A DNA stretch of 64,000 bases from assembly GCF_001399455.2 (NCBI RefSeq), contig NZ_LLEI02000021.1, positions 310,001 to 374,000 on the forward strand, in the 5' to 3' direction. Shown here in pieces: positions 42,353 to 53,600 of this stretch. The DNA is from Vibrio bivalvicida. GTDB lineage: Bacteria > Pseudomonadota > Gammaproteobacteria > Enterobacterales > Vibrionaceae. The translations under genes and the position numbers were made by a program. Each line of letters starts with the position of its first letter. The first letter of the stretch is position 1. The notes under the pieces were generated by a model. That model did not search any database, had not been told where the DNA came from, and saw only the letters and a list, made by a program, of their open reading frames with translations.

Positions 42353-44689
42353 ATGAAACGAAGTTTTTCATCTGTTTTGCTACCTGCAATATTACTGCTT
42401 CATGGTTGTGGTGGTGACGGTGGTAGTGAACCCCAAAGCAACACAGACATTGATAATATTAGTTCGCCTATAGCAGTAGATAACTTTGCTCAACTCTCTT
42501 TGCAAGATGGAACCCTTCATACGGTTTCACTTGAAAACAGCGTCAGTGACCCTGCCGGATTACCATTAAGCTTAGAATCGGTGACATCTTTAAGCAGTGA
42601 CTGTGAAGATCCGAAGTTTGATTCACAGGCCATGAGTTTTCAGGTTGATAAGAGCACACCAGACACCTGCTTATATCAGTACGTAGTTCAAAACCACTCA
42701 GAGACTCCGCAGTTTGATAAAACCGTTGCAAGTCGCAGCTATGTTTTATTAAGCGAAACGACGACATCTGCGGTAATTCCACCTCTGTCTGAGGTTGCTC
42801 AAGTCAATGATAGTTTATCAATGTCGCTTGAGGAAAAACTCGCGACTAGCTTTCCAGCAAACTATGGGCTTGATGAACAGATTGTAGTGCTTGGTGGTGG
42901 AAGCGCCTCGGCTGATGTCTCAACCAATACGATTCAATTCCAAGCAGGTTCTGAAGTCGGGGTGTCAAGGCTGATCTATTCCATGACCAGCGTTGAGGGT
43001 AATAATGTGAAGGCTGGCTACATAGATATCGCGGTATCCGAGAGGCTGGATGGCATGCCAACTGCAGAAAACTTTGCAGGACCAGAAGACCTACTGCCTG
43101 AGTCTACAATTACGATTGACGTGGCTGAGCATATCCAAGACCCTGATGGTGACATACTGCAATTAACAGAGGTCTACAGCTATAACGCTCAGGTATCTGT
43201 TGCTGATGAAACTGATCCCGCGAACACGCGTTTTACATTCTCAGCTAACACCCCCGGCTCTTATGATGTCAGCTATTATGTGACAGACCATAATGGAGGC
43301 TTTGCGGTTGCTACAGTTCGCCTCACGGTCGCTGAGCTTGCTAAGCCTTGGCAGGATATTGTTTTGGCCAATAGTCAGAGATACACAGCACCTTGGGAAA
43401 AACAGAGTGCTGATGTTTCACAGTTGTATTACCAAGGCATAGAAACGGAAGCTATCAATGGCATTGATTACGACATCACTCTGTTTGACCACAATACTGC
43501 CAGTTCACTGTGCTTAAGCCGCGGAATGGTTCTACCGACCAGCGAGCAAATGGAGGCGTTGTTCACTGCGAAGCCTGATATTGCTAGCAGCGAGCATTGG
43601 CCTGTTGCCGCCCGTTATTGGACTTCCTCATCGCAAGCGGCAACCAGCTATCAATCGATTGATATGAGTACGGGTGTGCTTACCGCTTCCAGTTCAATAA
43701 CACCACTTATTGCAACGTGCGTGTATCCGGGTGATTTATCCGCTCAAGTCATTAAAGATAAGGCCTATGTTACCCATCATGGTGAAGGGGACTTCGATCA
43801 AGTTCAAGCTAAGGTAGTTGGTAAAGACGGCGCACCACTCATCAATCAGCAGGTTTATGCCTATGCGGACAGTCGTGCCTTGCAGTTTGACCATCAAGGT
43901 AGCTTAACCGACGCAAGTGGTCTGGCTACATTCAATGTCAGTAGTGATACAAAAGGGCCGTTCAAAGTATTTGTAAACTATTACTCACAAACGCTAGAGA
44001 CAGTCGCCAATTTTATCGACGACACCCTGACAGAGATAATGGTTTCTGGCCAGCAAACTCTATATCAAGGAGGTAGCGCTAGTTTTCAGGCGATAGGCTC
44101 CTATCAATCAGGATACAGTGAAAATGTCACCAATCAGTCAAACTGGCAGTCTAGCGAAAGCTCAACGGTATCTGTCAATCAGCAAGGGGAAATCACTGCA
44201 GTTAAAGCTGGTACGGCTACGGTCAGCACAAGTTTAAGTGGGGTTCACTCAAATGGTTTACTGATCACGGTAAAGCCAGTGCTGACTGCATTGGCTGTGG
44301 AACCCGATTCGTTAGAGATTAAAGTTGGAGCTAGTAAACAATTGGTTGCCACGGCACATTACAGTGATAACTCGACAAAAGTTGTGACTGCTTTAGTCGA
44401 TTGGAGTTCTTCAGACAGCTCGAGGGCCTCCGTTGATAGTGATGGTCTAGTTAAAGGCAAAGTAGAAGGTACCGTTACTATTCATGCGTCATTTAAGGAT
44501 GGAGAAGTTACCCAAACGGCAACGGTTTATCCGGTAAATGTATTTACAAACCAGCTACGTATTTCACCGACCAGTGCGAGTGTTCTACCGGGGGAAAGAC
44601 AGTATTTCAAGCTTGAATATCTAGATGATGACCATAACTGGGTGGGTGTTACCAGCTCTGGTACTTGGAGCAACTTACTCAGAGAATAA
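42353..44689 (+). CDS. multidomain adhesin-like lipoprotein, frameshifted paralogue
   Basis: A 778-residue lipoprotein reading frame that ends early. The lipobox is LHGC with Cys20. Its first 550 residues follow the same domain order as the upstream gene (Ig-like segments, adhesion domain with WPVAARYWTSSS, Big_1-like, BIG2), with many identical residues. It then has two further BIG2 repeats (VDWSSSDSSRASVDSDGLV). The frame stops inside the last BIG2 repeat; the continuation is found one base out of frame (44670-45077). The start at 42353 is chosen because it gives a normal lipoprotein signal; the ATG at 42341 adds four residues. Confidence 0.7.
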   Translation: MKRSFSSVLLPAILLLHGCGGDGGSEPQSNTDIDNISSPIAVDNFAQLSLQDGTLHTVSLENSVSDPAGLPLSLESVTSLSSDCEDPKFDSQAMSFQVDKSTPDTCLYQYVVQNHSETPQFDKTVASRSYVLLSETTTSAVIPPLSEVAQVNDSLSMSLEEKLATSFPANYGLDEQIVVLGGGSASADVSTNTIQFQAGSEVGVSRLIYSMTSVEGNNVKAGYIDIAVSERLDGMPTAENFAGPEDLLPESTITIDVAEHIQDPDGDILQLTEVYSYNAQVSVADETDPANTRFTFSANTPGSYDVSYYVTDHNGGFAVATVRLTVAELAKPWQDIVLANSQRYTAPWEKQSADVSQLYYQGIETEAINGIDYDITLFDHNTASSLCLSRGMVLPTSEQMEALFTAKPDIASSEHWPVAARYWTSSSQAATSYQSIDMSTGVLTASSSITPLIATCVYPGDLSAQVIKDKAYVTHHGEGDFDQVQAKVVGKDGAPLINQQVYAYADSRALQFDHQGSLTDASGLATFNVSSDTKGPFKVFVNYYSQTLETVANFIDDTLTEIMVSGQQTLYQGGSASFQAIGSYQSGYSENVTNQSNWQSSESSTVSVNQQGEITAVKAGTATVSTSLSGVHSNGLLITVKPVLTALAVEPDSLEIKVGASKQLVATAHYSDNSTKVVTALVDWSSSDSSRASVDSDGLVKGKVEGTVTIHASFKDGEVTQTATVYPVNVFTNQLRISPTSASVLPGERQYFKLEYLDDDHNWVGVTSSGTWSNLLRE

Positions 44690-45077
44690 AGGAGAGGTGA
44701 TTGGTTTTGGTAACGGGGATGGGACGGTAACGGCGAAATACAATGGCCTGTCTGTAAGTGCCTCAATGGTTTCCTCTGGCATACCCCCATTACATGGTCC
44801 TGCAACTTGGAAAAAAGCAGATGAAGTTTGTAAGGCTTACAATGGCTATTACGGCCCATATAGTGGCAACAAGTCTCCCACAGGCTTGACACACGGAGGT
44901 AAAGTAGTGCACAACCATGAAAACAAACATCTATGGACAAACTATTACGTCTCTGGCACGAACAATGGCGTCACGTTTATAGAGAAAAATGGGAAATGGG
45001 TAAAAGGACCTAATTACGATAAGAGTACAAAGCTGTATTTTCATTGTTTCGGAGAAGATACCGATTCCGGTGTATAA
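44670..45077 (+). pseudogene. out-of-frame C-terminal part of the preceding lipoprotein
   Basis: This frame continues the broken BIG2 repeat: TYSENKGEVIGFGNGDGTVT is exactly the second half of a BIG2 domain whose first half (SSGTWSN) ends the preceding frame. About 100 residues follow, including a CKAYNGYYGPYSG segment and three to four Cys or Trp positions, which look like a C-terminal adhesion domain. The shift is equivalent to one extra base near 44665-44672. No slippery heptamer is present, so natural frameshifting is unlikely; a mutation or a sequence error is more probable. Confidence 0.7.
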
Positions 45078-45085
45078 GCATATGA

Positions 45086-45108
45086 AACGCCTCCATTAGG
45101 GAGGCGTT
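45086..45108. terminator. bidirectional terminator between lipoprotein and malS
   Basis: AACGCCTCC and GGAGGCGTT form a perfect 9-bp stem with a 5-nt loop, placed between convergent genes. T-runs are short. Confidence 0.7.
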
Positions 45109-45122
45109 CTACTATAAGCTCG

Positions 45123-47180
45123 TTATTTTCCCACAAACGCCACAACAACCTTGTCCTCACCAAGTGTTCGAGAGAACACATAGGCATTGTCATTGTCTAT
45201 TGGCTGATGTTTGCCCGCACCAATTGCAGGGTGGTTGTGGCGGAACTGACCAACGGTTTGCCAGTGAGAAAGTAAGGCTTTACTTTTATCGTCGAGCTGC
45301 CAGACCATATCGGAACGAGTCCCTTGGTGGAAATCGTCTGCGTATGGGCCAAGCTCTCGACCGACTTCATCACCATAGTACACTTGAATAGCACCAGGGC
45401 TTAGGAGCAGGGCATTAGCGGCGTTACGCTGCATGTCGAAAGATTTAAAGCGGTTGAAGAACAGCTCTGTATCGTGGGATGACATATAGCTGACAGGGGT
45501 ATAGTCAGGGGCAGATTGCATTGAATCGGCGTAGTTCTGGTAGACGTCTTGCATCTGGCTAAAGCAGGCTGCGCCTTTATCGAGTTTCTTCTGCATATCA
45601 AAGTTGATCAGCGCATCGAAACCTTGGTCCGCATACGGTGATCGGTAAGCCGAGTGGCCCCATACTTCTCCCATCATCCAGAACGGTTGACCAGACTTGC
45701 CATTTTCACTGCGCCACTGCTCTAGGTTCTCGCTTGCGGCTTGTTTTAGCTTAAGCCAAACATCGCCTTCAACGTGTTTTACTGTATCGACCCTGAAACC
45801 ATCAATACCAAAACGTTTTACCCAGTCCGACTGCCACTCAACCAAGTAATCCGCCACTGTGTAGTCAGGCTTAGCAACAACGCGAGTGTCTGGGTTGTCG
45901 AGCAGCCACTTAGGAGGTGTTACTGGTTTTGTTGATTCAGTAATAAAGTCTGGTAAGCCTGCTAAATTCATTGTGGTGTCGCTGCTACCGGGTTGTGTAT
46001 AGCCCGGTAAACCTGCGCGAACCCAATCTGGGCCCCACCAGTTTTGCCACTGTTTGCTTTGATAGTCGATGGCGCTATTGAAACTGTGCCAGTTTTGACC
46101 TTCTTCAGGAGTCCATTTTGCCCACTGTTTAGGCATTTTCGAACGATCGACCACCTCTAGGTTATCAAACTGCATATCTGCAAGTGTGCCATAACCCGCA
46201 TGATTAATTACGGCGTCGAGTAGGATCTTGATTCCGCGTTTGTGTGCTTCCTCAACCAAGGTTTTCAGATCTTGTTCGTTACCAAAGTTTTGGTCGATTT
46301 TAGTGAAGTCACGTGTCCAGTAGCCGTGGTAAGAATAGAATGGGAAGCTGCCACTTTCGCCGCCGCCAACAAATCCATGTACTTGCTCAACAATCGGAGA
46401 GAGCCAAATTGCGTCTGTACCGAGGCTCTTTATATAATCGAGCTTTTCAATCACGCCTTTTAGGTCGCCACCGTGGAAGGTACCGACTTCCTGTTTGCCG
46501 TCTTTCTGGCGACCGTAACTCTGATCATTGCTGGTATCTCCATTGCTGAATCGGTCGACCATCACAAAGTAAATATTGGCGTTCTTATAGGTAAACTCAG
46601 GCTGTGAAATTGGGGCTTCGGCAGGCGCAAGCAGGACGAGTCCACCGCTTTGTTTTGACGGCTGAATAGTGACTGAACCATTCTCAACTGTTACGGTTTG
46701 TCCACTTAGTGCATCTTTTAATTGGGTTCCATCTGCGAAAGTGCTGCCTAGGTTGATCGTGACTTCTTTGCCCGAATAGGTTTCACATTGGACGTCAGGG
46801 ATAGGTCGGCTAAAGGCCTGTTTGCTTTTCTTGGCTTCACGCGCAATGGTCAGTGTGTTGTTTTCTTTATCATAAGCAAAAGAATAATCGCCACCAAAGC
46901 GAATCTTCAGTGGCAGTACAGTATCTGCTCCACAATTGAGCGCTAATGGGCGACGAAACTTAACTTTTTGGCCTTCAACATTAGCACAAGTGCCATCGAT
47001 ACCCGAAACCGTAAGCTGATAGGTCTCTTTAGACAGAGACATTACGGTGGCTTCTGATGTGGAAAGGGGAATATCTCTACTTGTTGTTGTCGTTGATAAG
47101 GTGAGTGTAGGACTCGCTAGCACGGGCAAGCTAAGGATCGTAGCAAGCATGATCGCATTGGGTTTAAACAGACTATTCAC
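45123..47180 (-). CDS. malS: periplasmic alpha-amylase MalS
   Basis: A 685-residue GH13 alpha-amylase, close in length and layout to E. coli MalS. A signal peptide ends near residue 22 (VLAS). An N-terminal beta-domain (about 25-200) precedes the catalytic barrel: YFVMVDRFSNGD, VGTFHGGDLKG, LDAVINHAG, GFRVDTVKHVE (nucleophile Asp), MMGEVWGH (acid/base Glu) and MSSHDTEL (transition-state Asp). It would cut maltodextrins in the periplasm. It stands alone; no other mal gene is in the window. The gene is divergent from the giant adhesin gene, 511 bp apart. Confidence 0.9.
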   Translation of the reverse strand: MNSLFKPNAIMLATILSLPVLASPTLTLSTTTTSRDIPLSTSEATVMSLSKETYQLTVSGIDGTCANVEGQKVKFRRPLALNCGADTVLPLKIRFGGDYSFAYDKENNTLTIAREAKKSKQAFSRPIPDVQCETYSGKEVTINLGSTFADGTQLKDALSGQTVTVENGSVTIQPSKQSGGLVLLAPAEAPISQPEFTYKNANIYFVMVDRFSNGDTSNDQSYGRQKDGKQEVGTFHGGDLKGVIEKLDYIKSLGTDAIWLSPIVEQVHGFVGGGESGSFPFYSYHGYWTRDFTKIDQNFGNEQDLKTLVEEAHKRGIKILLDAVINHAGYGTLADMQFDNLEVVDRSKMPKQWAKWTPEEGQNWHSFNSAIDYQSKQWQNWWGPDWVRAGLPGYTQPGSSDTTMNLAGLPDFITESTKPVTPPKWLLDNPDTRVVAKPDYTVADYLVEWQSDWVKRFGIDGFRVDTVKHVEGDVWLKLKQAASENLEQWRSENGKSGQPFWMMGEVWGHSAYRSPYADQGFDALINFDMQKKLDKGAACFSQMQDVYQNYADSMQSAPDYTPVSYMSSHDTELFFNRFKSFDMQRNAANALLLSPGAIQVYYGDEVGRELGPYADDFHQGTRSDMVWQLDDKSKALLSHWQTVGQFRHNHPAIGAGKHQPIDNDNAYVFSRTLGEDKVVVAFVGK

Positions 47181-47691
47181 GTTACATCCTTGATGTTGTT
47201 GTTTTTATACTCATCTACCCTAACTTAGCCAGAGACTCGCCACATCATTCTCTCTTTCTACGCCTCAAAGCCTGATATTAGTCACAATCTTGACCCGTAA
47301 GGGAGGAGTGCTAACTTGCGCATTATAAAGGGGGTGTGATCTTCGTTCAGGTTTATAGATTTGCTCCTTGGCGAACTGAGGTACACATTATTACGAAATC
47401 TGATTAAATTCCGTTCAAAGGTAAATAATGTGCTTCAAATTGGTGTATTCATTTCTCACAAATGACACAGGTGACAATATTTTTCATGAGAAAATAAGCT
47501 TTTGTCACCACTAAACGGCTAATTCCCTTGAACAACCTATACTTACAGATCAGCAGTGACTGTTTTGAACATATATAAACTACTGGAAATGCGAGCAATA
47601 TTTGATATTTTGTGCGTATATTTTGAGAAAAACTATAACAAGTCGTTTCTCGCCTCTTGCTAGGCCAGCATGAGTGTGATTAGGAGACCTT
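47181..47691. other. 511-bp intergenic region between malS and the giant adhesin gene
   Basis: No open reading frame of note is present. It contains a 9-bp inverted repeat, CACATTATT (47384-47392) and AATAATGTG (47424-47432), 31 nt apart, and A/T-rich tracts toward the adhesin start. A TGTGA half-site (about 47335) and a GGGAGGAG stretch (about 47301) weakly recall CRP and MalT sites, but neither is convincing. Promoters of both divergent genes must lie here. Confidence 0.5.
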
Positions 47692-50600
47692 ATGGACGTA
47701 GAAGTAGTACGCCAAGCCGCGATAGTAAAAGAAGTTTCTGGTGATGTTGTTGCTGTCAAACCAGATGGAAGTGCAAAGAGAGTTGCTGTGGGTGATACGA
47801 TTGCCAATGGTGAAATCGTTATCACTGCCAACCATGCCGCTGTTTTAATGGAAGCGCCTGACGCTGCTGTTAATCTAGATGCGAACACTGTCGCTACTGA
47901 AGATGGACTCGGTGGCTGGGGAGTTGCCCCTGTTGCCGGAGAGGTCAACTTCGACCTCGCTCAACTGGGTGAGGGTGCCATTGGTGAAGATGAGTTAGCC
48001 GCGATCCAAGACGCCATTTTGGCGGGGGCTGACCCGACAGAGTTGTTAGAAGCAACGGCTGCCGGAGCTGGAGGCGCAGGCTCTGCTAATAGCGGCTTTG
48101 TGACTATCGAGTATAATGGTGCAGAGGTTCTGGCTAGTACCTTCTTCGAAACATCTGGGTTTTCTACAAGCACAGTCGATCAAGCCGATGATGAAATCCG
48201 ACCGATTATTTTTGCTGGTGGTGGACAAAATATTAGTGAGTCTCTTTTTGAGGGCTCTTTATCTGGCGGAACGTATCCTCAGTCGATTACTAGTACGGTG
48301 ACTATCTTTGCTGGTGATCTAGCTCTCGAGCCTACCTCTTTTGTTCCGGATCCTATCTCGTTAGCGTCTCTGTTAAGTGAATTAAATTCGGATATCACTT
48401 CCAATGGAGAAGCGGTTTCGTTTACCTATAATGCAGCAACGAATGAAATTATAGGTCTAGATACCGATGGCGATACAGTATTGACTATTGATATCAATGC
48501 AACAAGTATCGGCAAAGACGTAAGTCTTGAGCTTACTACAACAATTTCTCAACCGATTGACCACACTCCTTCGGTCGGAGGGGGCCAAGTGGCTTTCTCG
48601 GGCGACCAAATTACCATTTCTTTTAATATCACCGGTACAGATACGGGTGGAAACTCAATCCAAGCTCCGATTGATGCTCAGGTAACCATTGGGGATGGTA
48701 CCGATCCTAGTGTTGCCAATATTACCGAAGCCAATGTGTATGAAGCGGGGTTGGACGATGGTTCAAAGGTTGGCGATACAAGTACTACGGCAAGCGGAAC
48801 AATCACTTTTGCTGCGGGAAGTGATGATGTCACTCAAGTACAGATTGATGTCGATGCCTTCAATGCCTCTCAGCAAACATCACCAATTACTTCGCAAGGC
48901 GAAACCGTTGTATTAGAAGCGGTTGCAGGCCAGCCTGGCGTATATGTTGGCTATATTACGTTAGAAGGAAATCGAGTAGATGTACTTCGCGTGACGCTTA
49001 ATGATGTCGTTAAAGCTGGGCCTGACACGTCACCAACTTTTAATGCAGGTTATTCGATTGAACTGCTTGAAGAGGTCGATCAAAGCCAACAAGGCGGTGC
49101 ACTAGACCAAGATTTCGTGGCGATCTCATTACCAGTCTTTGGGGTAGATGCTGATAATGACCAGTCATCGCGTTCGAACCTAGTGGTGAATATTGGCGAT
49201 GACATCCAAGTCATCACAGATGGCTCAATCAGTGTGGTAGAGCCAACGGTAGGTCAATCGGCGCAAAGCAACGAGATTGATGTCATTACCGAAGCGGGGG
49301 CTGACCAAGGTAAAGTGTCGACGGTGACGTTCGACGGTCAGAGCATCAACTTCAACGAAAATCAAAGCGAATACCCAGTTACCGATGGTCAGTTGGTGGT
49401 GTCTGCGGACGGTAAAATTTCCTTTATTCCTAACAGCAACGTCGACCATTCAACGAGTGAAGAGGTTAAACATACCATTGTTGTAACCGTGAAGGACAAC
49501 GACGGTGACGAGCTAACCAGTACCGTCGACCTGACGATTAAAGATGGCGCTGACCCAGTGATTACCAATATCACTCAAGTCAATGTGTATGAAGCGGGCT
49601 TAACCGATGGCTCCAAAGTCGGTGATACAGCGACGACAGCGACCGGAGACATTAGCTTTACCACTGGTAGTGACACTGTAGTGGCAATGAAAGTCGATGT
49701 GGCTGAGTTCAACCGCACTTCGACGCTAGAGTCTGCAGGTCAAAAGGTAGTACTAGAAGAGATCACCGGCCCGAATGGTGAGTTTACCGGTCAGTATGTC
49801 GGTTACATCACGCAGAGTGGGGTTAAGGTTGAGGTGCTTAATGTGACTCTCGACCTGAGCAACTTAGGCAAGTACACCGTGACCTTGTCGCAAGAAGTCG
49901 ACCATGGTGCACAGGGCATGGATTCACTGGCGGTGAATGTGCCAGTGTATGCGGTGGACCAAGACAACGACAATTCAGCGAATGTGAATCTGAAGGTCAA
50001 TATTGGTGATGACATCCAAGTCGTCACCGATGGCTCAATCAGTGTGGTAGAGCCAACGGTAGGTCAATCGGCGCAAAGCAACGAGATTGATGTCATTACC
50101 GAAGCGGGGGCTGACCAAGGTAAAGTGTCGACGGTGACGTTCGACGGTCAGAGCATCAACTTCAACGAAAATCAAAGCGAATACCCAGTTACCGATGGTA
50201 AGTTGGTGGTGTCTGCGGACGGTAAAATTTCCTTTATTCCTAACAGCAACGTCGACCATTCAACGAGTGAAGAGGTTAAACATACCATTGTTGTAACCGT
50301 GAAGGACAACGACGGTGACGAGCTAACCAGTACCGTCGACCTGACGATTAAAGATGGCGCTGACCCAGTGATTACCAATATCACTCAAGTCAATGTGTAT
50401 GAAGCGGGATTAACCGATGGCTCCAAAGTCGGCGATACGGCGACGACGGCCACAGGTGATATTAGCTTTACCACTGGTAGTGACACTGTAGTGGCAATGA
50501 AAGTCGATGTGGCTGAGTTCAACCGCACTTCGACGTTAGAGTCTGCAGGTCAAAAGGTAGTACTAGAAGAAATCACAGGTCCGAATGGCGAATTCACAGG

Positions 50601-53600
50601 TCAGTACGCTGGTTACATCACGCAAAACGGGGTTAAGGTTGAGGTGCTCAACGTGAACCTCGACCAGAGCAACTTAGGCAAGTATACCGTGACCTTGTCG
50701 CAAGAAGTCGACCATGGTGCACAGGGCATGGATTCACTGGCGGTGAATGTGCCAGTGTATGCGGTGGACCAAGACAACGACAATTCAGCGAATGTGAATC
50801 TGAAGGTCAATATCGGTGATGATATCCAAGTCGTCACCGATGGTAGCTTGAGCGTGGTTGAGCCAACGATTGGTCAATCGGTGCAAAGCAATGAGATTGA
50901 TGTGATTACCGAAGCGGGTGCTGACCAAGGTAAAGTGTCGACGGTGACGTTTGACGGCCAGAGCATCAACTTCAACGAGAATCAGACCGAATATCCAGTT
51001 ACCGATGGTAAGTTGGTGGTGTCTGCGGACGGTAAGATTTCCTTTATTCCTAACAGCAATGTTGACCATTCAACGAGTGAAGAGGTTAAACACACCATTG
51101 TTGTAACCGTGAAGGACAACGATGGTGACGAGCTAACCAGTACCGTCGACCTGACGATTAAAGACGGCGCTGACCCAGTCATTAATACCATTGATCAAGC
51201 CAATGTGTATGAAGCGGGCTTAACGGATGGCTCCAAAGTCGGTGATACGGTGACGACAGCGACCGGAGACATTAGCTTTACCACTGGTAGTGACACTGTA
51301 GTGGCGATGAAAGTCGATGTGGCTGAGTTCAACCGCACTTCGACGTTAGAGTCTGCAGGTCAAAAGGTAGTACTAGAAGAAATCACAGGTCCGAATGGTG
51401 AGTTTACCGGTCAGTATGTCGGTTACATCACGCAGAATGGGGTTAAGGTTGAGGTGCTCAACGTGACCCTCGATCAGAGCAACTTAGGCAAGTACACCGT
51501 GACCTTGTCGCAAGAAGTCGACCATGGTGCACAGGGCATGGATTCACTGGCGGTGAATGTGCCTGTTTACGCGGTGGATAAAGACAACGACAATTCTGCG
51601 AATGTGAATCTTCAGGTCAATATTGGCGATGACATCCAAGTCGTCACCGATGGTAGCTTGAGCGTGGTTGAGCCAACGGTAGGTCAATCGGTGCAGAGCA
51701 ACGAAATTGATGTGATTACCGAAGCGGGTGCTGACCAAGGTAAAGTGTCGACGGTGACGTTTGACGGCCAGAGCATCAACTTCAACGAGAATCAGACCGA
51801 ATATCCAGTTACCGACGGTAAGTTGGTGGTGTCTGCGGACGGTAAAATTTCCTTTGTTCCTAACAGCAACGTCGACCATTCAACGAGTGAAGAGGTTAAA
51901 CACACCATTGTTGTAACCGTGAAGGACAACGATGGTGACGAGCTAACCAGTACCGTCGACCTGACGATTAAAGATGGGGCTGACCCAGTCATTAATACCA
52001 TTGACCAAGCCAATGTGTATGAAGCGGGCTTAACCGATGGCTCCAAAGTCGGCGCTATCGACACCAGTGCAAGCGGTACTATCACCTTTACAACAGGCAG
52101 TGATACGGTCACAGCCTTGAAAATTGATGTCGACGAGTTTAACGGCCGCTCTGATGCTGATGGGCTATTCTCGGGTGGTCAGCGTGTCGTGTTGGAAGAG
52201 ACCACGGATGGTGTTTATCGTGGTTACATCTTAGTGAATGGTGCAGAAGTCGATGTACTAAGTGTGACGCTTGACCAGTCTACTTTGGGCAAATACTCAG
52301 TGACGTTACTTCAAGAGTTCGACCATAGCGCTCAGGGGAAAGACAACTTAGAAGTTCACTTGCCTGTTTATGCAGTAGACAGTGACAACGATAAATCAGC
52401 TAACAGTGACTTAGTGGTCAATGTTGGTGATGATACCGCTACTATTGATGGCTTCAAAATCGGCAGTACCTTCTCGGTTAATGAAGATGATACCAATTCA
52501 GGATCTTCTCCGGGTACTGCAACAGCAACAGGCAGCTTTATCACCACTGAAGGTGCAGACACCGTTGTTAAGTATGAACTCGTTAATATCAATACAACGG
52601 AGAGCGGACTCAAGTCAGGTGGTTATGATGTTGATATAACCAAACAGACAGGGACTGCTGGTTCTACGATTTATCACGGTAAGGCAAATGGTGAGCTGGT
52701 CTTCACTTTGGAATTGAACAGTGATGGCAGTTACACCTACACCCAAATTAAGGCCCTCGATCATGCGGCTGGTTCTGATTCACTAACAATTCCTTTTGAT
52801 GTTGTGGCGATTGACAGAGACGGAGATGTTTCTCCATCGGTTCCTCTTGCTATTGAAGTGAAAGATGACAAGCCAAGCCTAACTGGCACGACGGGTGAGA
52901 AAGTCGTCGATGAAGACGATCTGATTGGAATTGGCTCGGATCAATCTCAGGATACTCAAATCTCTGGCAACTTCGTTGTAAACGAAGGGGCTGATGGTGT
53001 CGTTGAGTATGAGCTTGTGGATGCAGATAATACGCTAAATGGGCTTGAATCTGGTGGTGAAAGCTTAGCGTGGGCGGCTGTTTCAAATAGCGGAACAACC
53101 TTTACCTATACGGCGCAAACAACATCAGGTGTACCTGTTTTCACTATCAAGTTTGATACTGCAGATAACAGTTATACCTTTGAGCTACTCAAGCCTCTTG
53201 ATCATCCTGACGGTAATGCGCAAAACTCAATTGATATTAACTTCAAGATCATAGCTACTGATTTTGATGGCGATGAAAGCGGAGAAATTACGTTACCAAT
53301 CACTGTCGTAGATGACGTACCAAAACTCACTGACCAATCGATAACCCGTGTTGAAGGCCAAGGCTACCGTGGCTCTGTGGTTGATATGTTCGCCGATGAG
53401 ACGGACAAAGGTGCGGACAATGCAGCATTAACTAAGATTGAAGGCACAACCGATGCGAGTGGCGCGACGATAGTGTTTGGAGGCCCAAGAGGTACTTATT
53501 TAGACTCTGTCGATCTACGCGATGGTCGTCAAAACGTTCGTGTTTACGAACAAACGGATGACGGTAATGGCGGTACTGATACTCGTCAGTTAGGTATTTT

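Noticed and set aside
47295..47350. MalT or CRP sites upstream of malS
   Set aside because: Only partial matches (GGGAGGAG and one TGTGA half-site) were seen; the evidence is too weak to annotate them.
49225..51879. Repeated antisense open frames of about 70-110 codons within the adhesin repeats
   Set aside because: They recur in every repeat copy, mirror the coding strand and have no ribosome sites; they follow from the codon bias of the sense gene.
49201..52440. CRISPR-like regular repeat pattern
   Set aside because: The unit is 810 bp, fully coding in one frame and without spacers, so it is a protein repeat.
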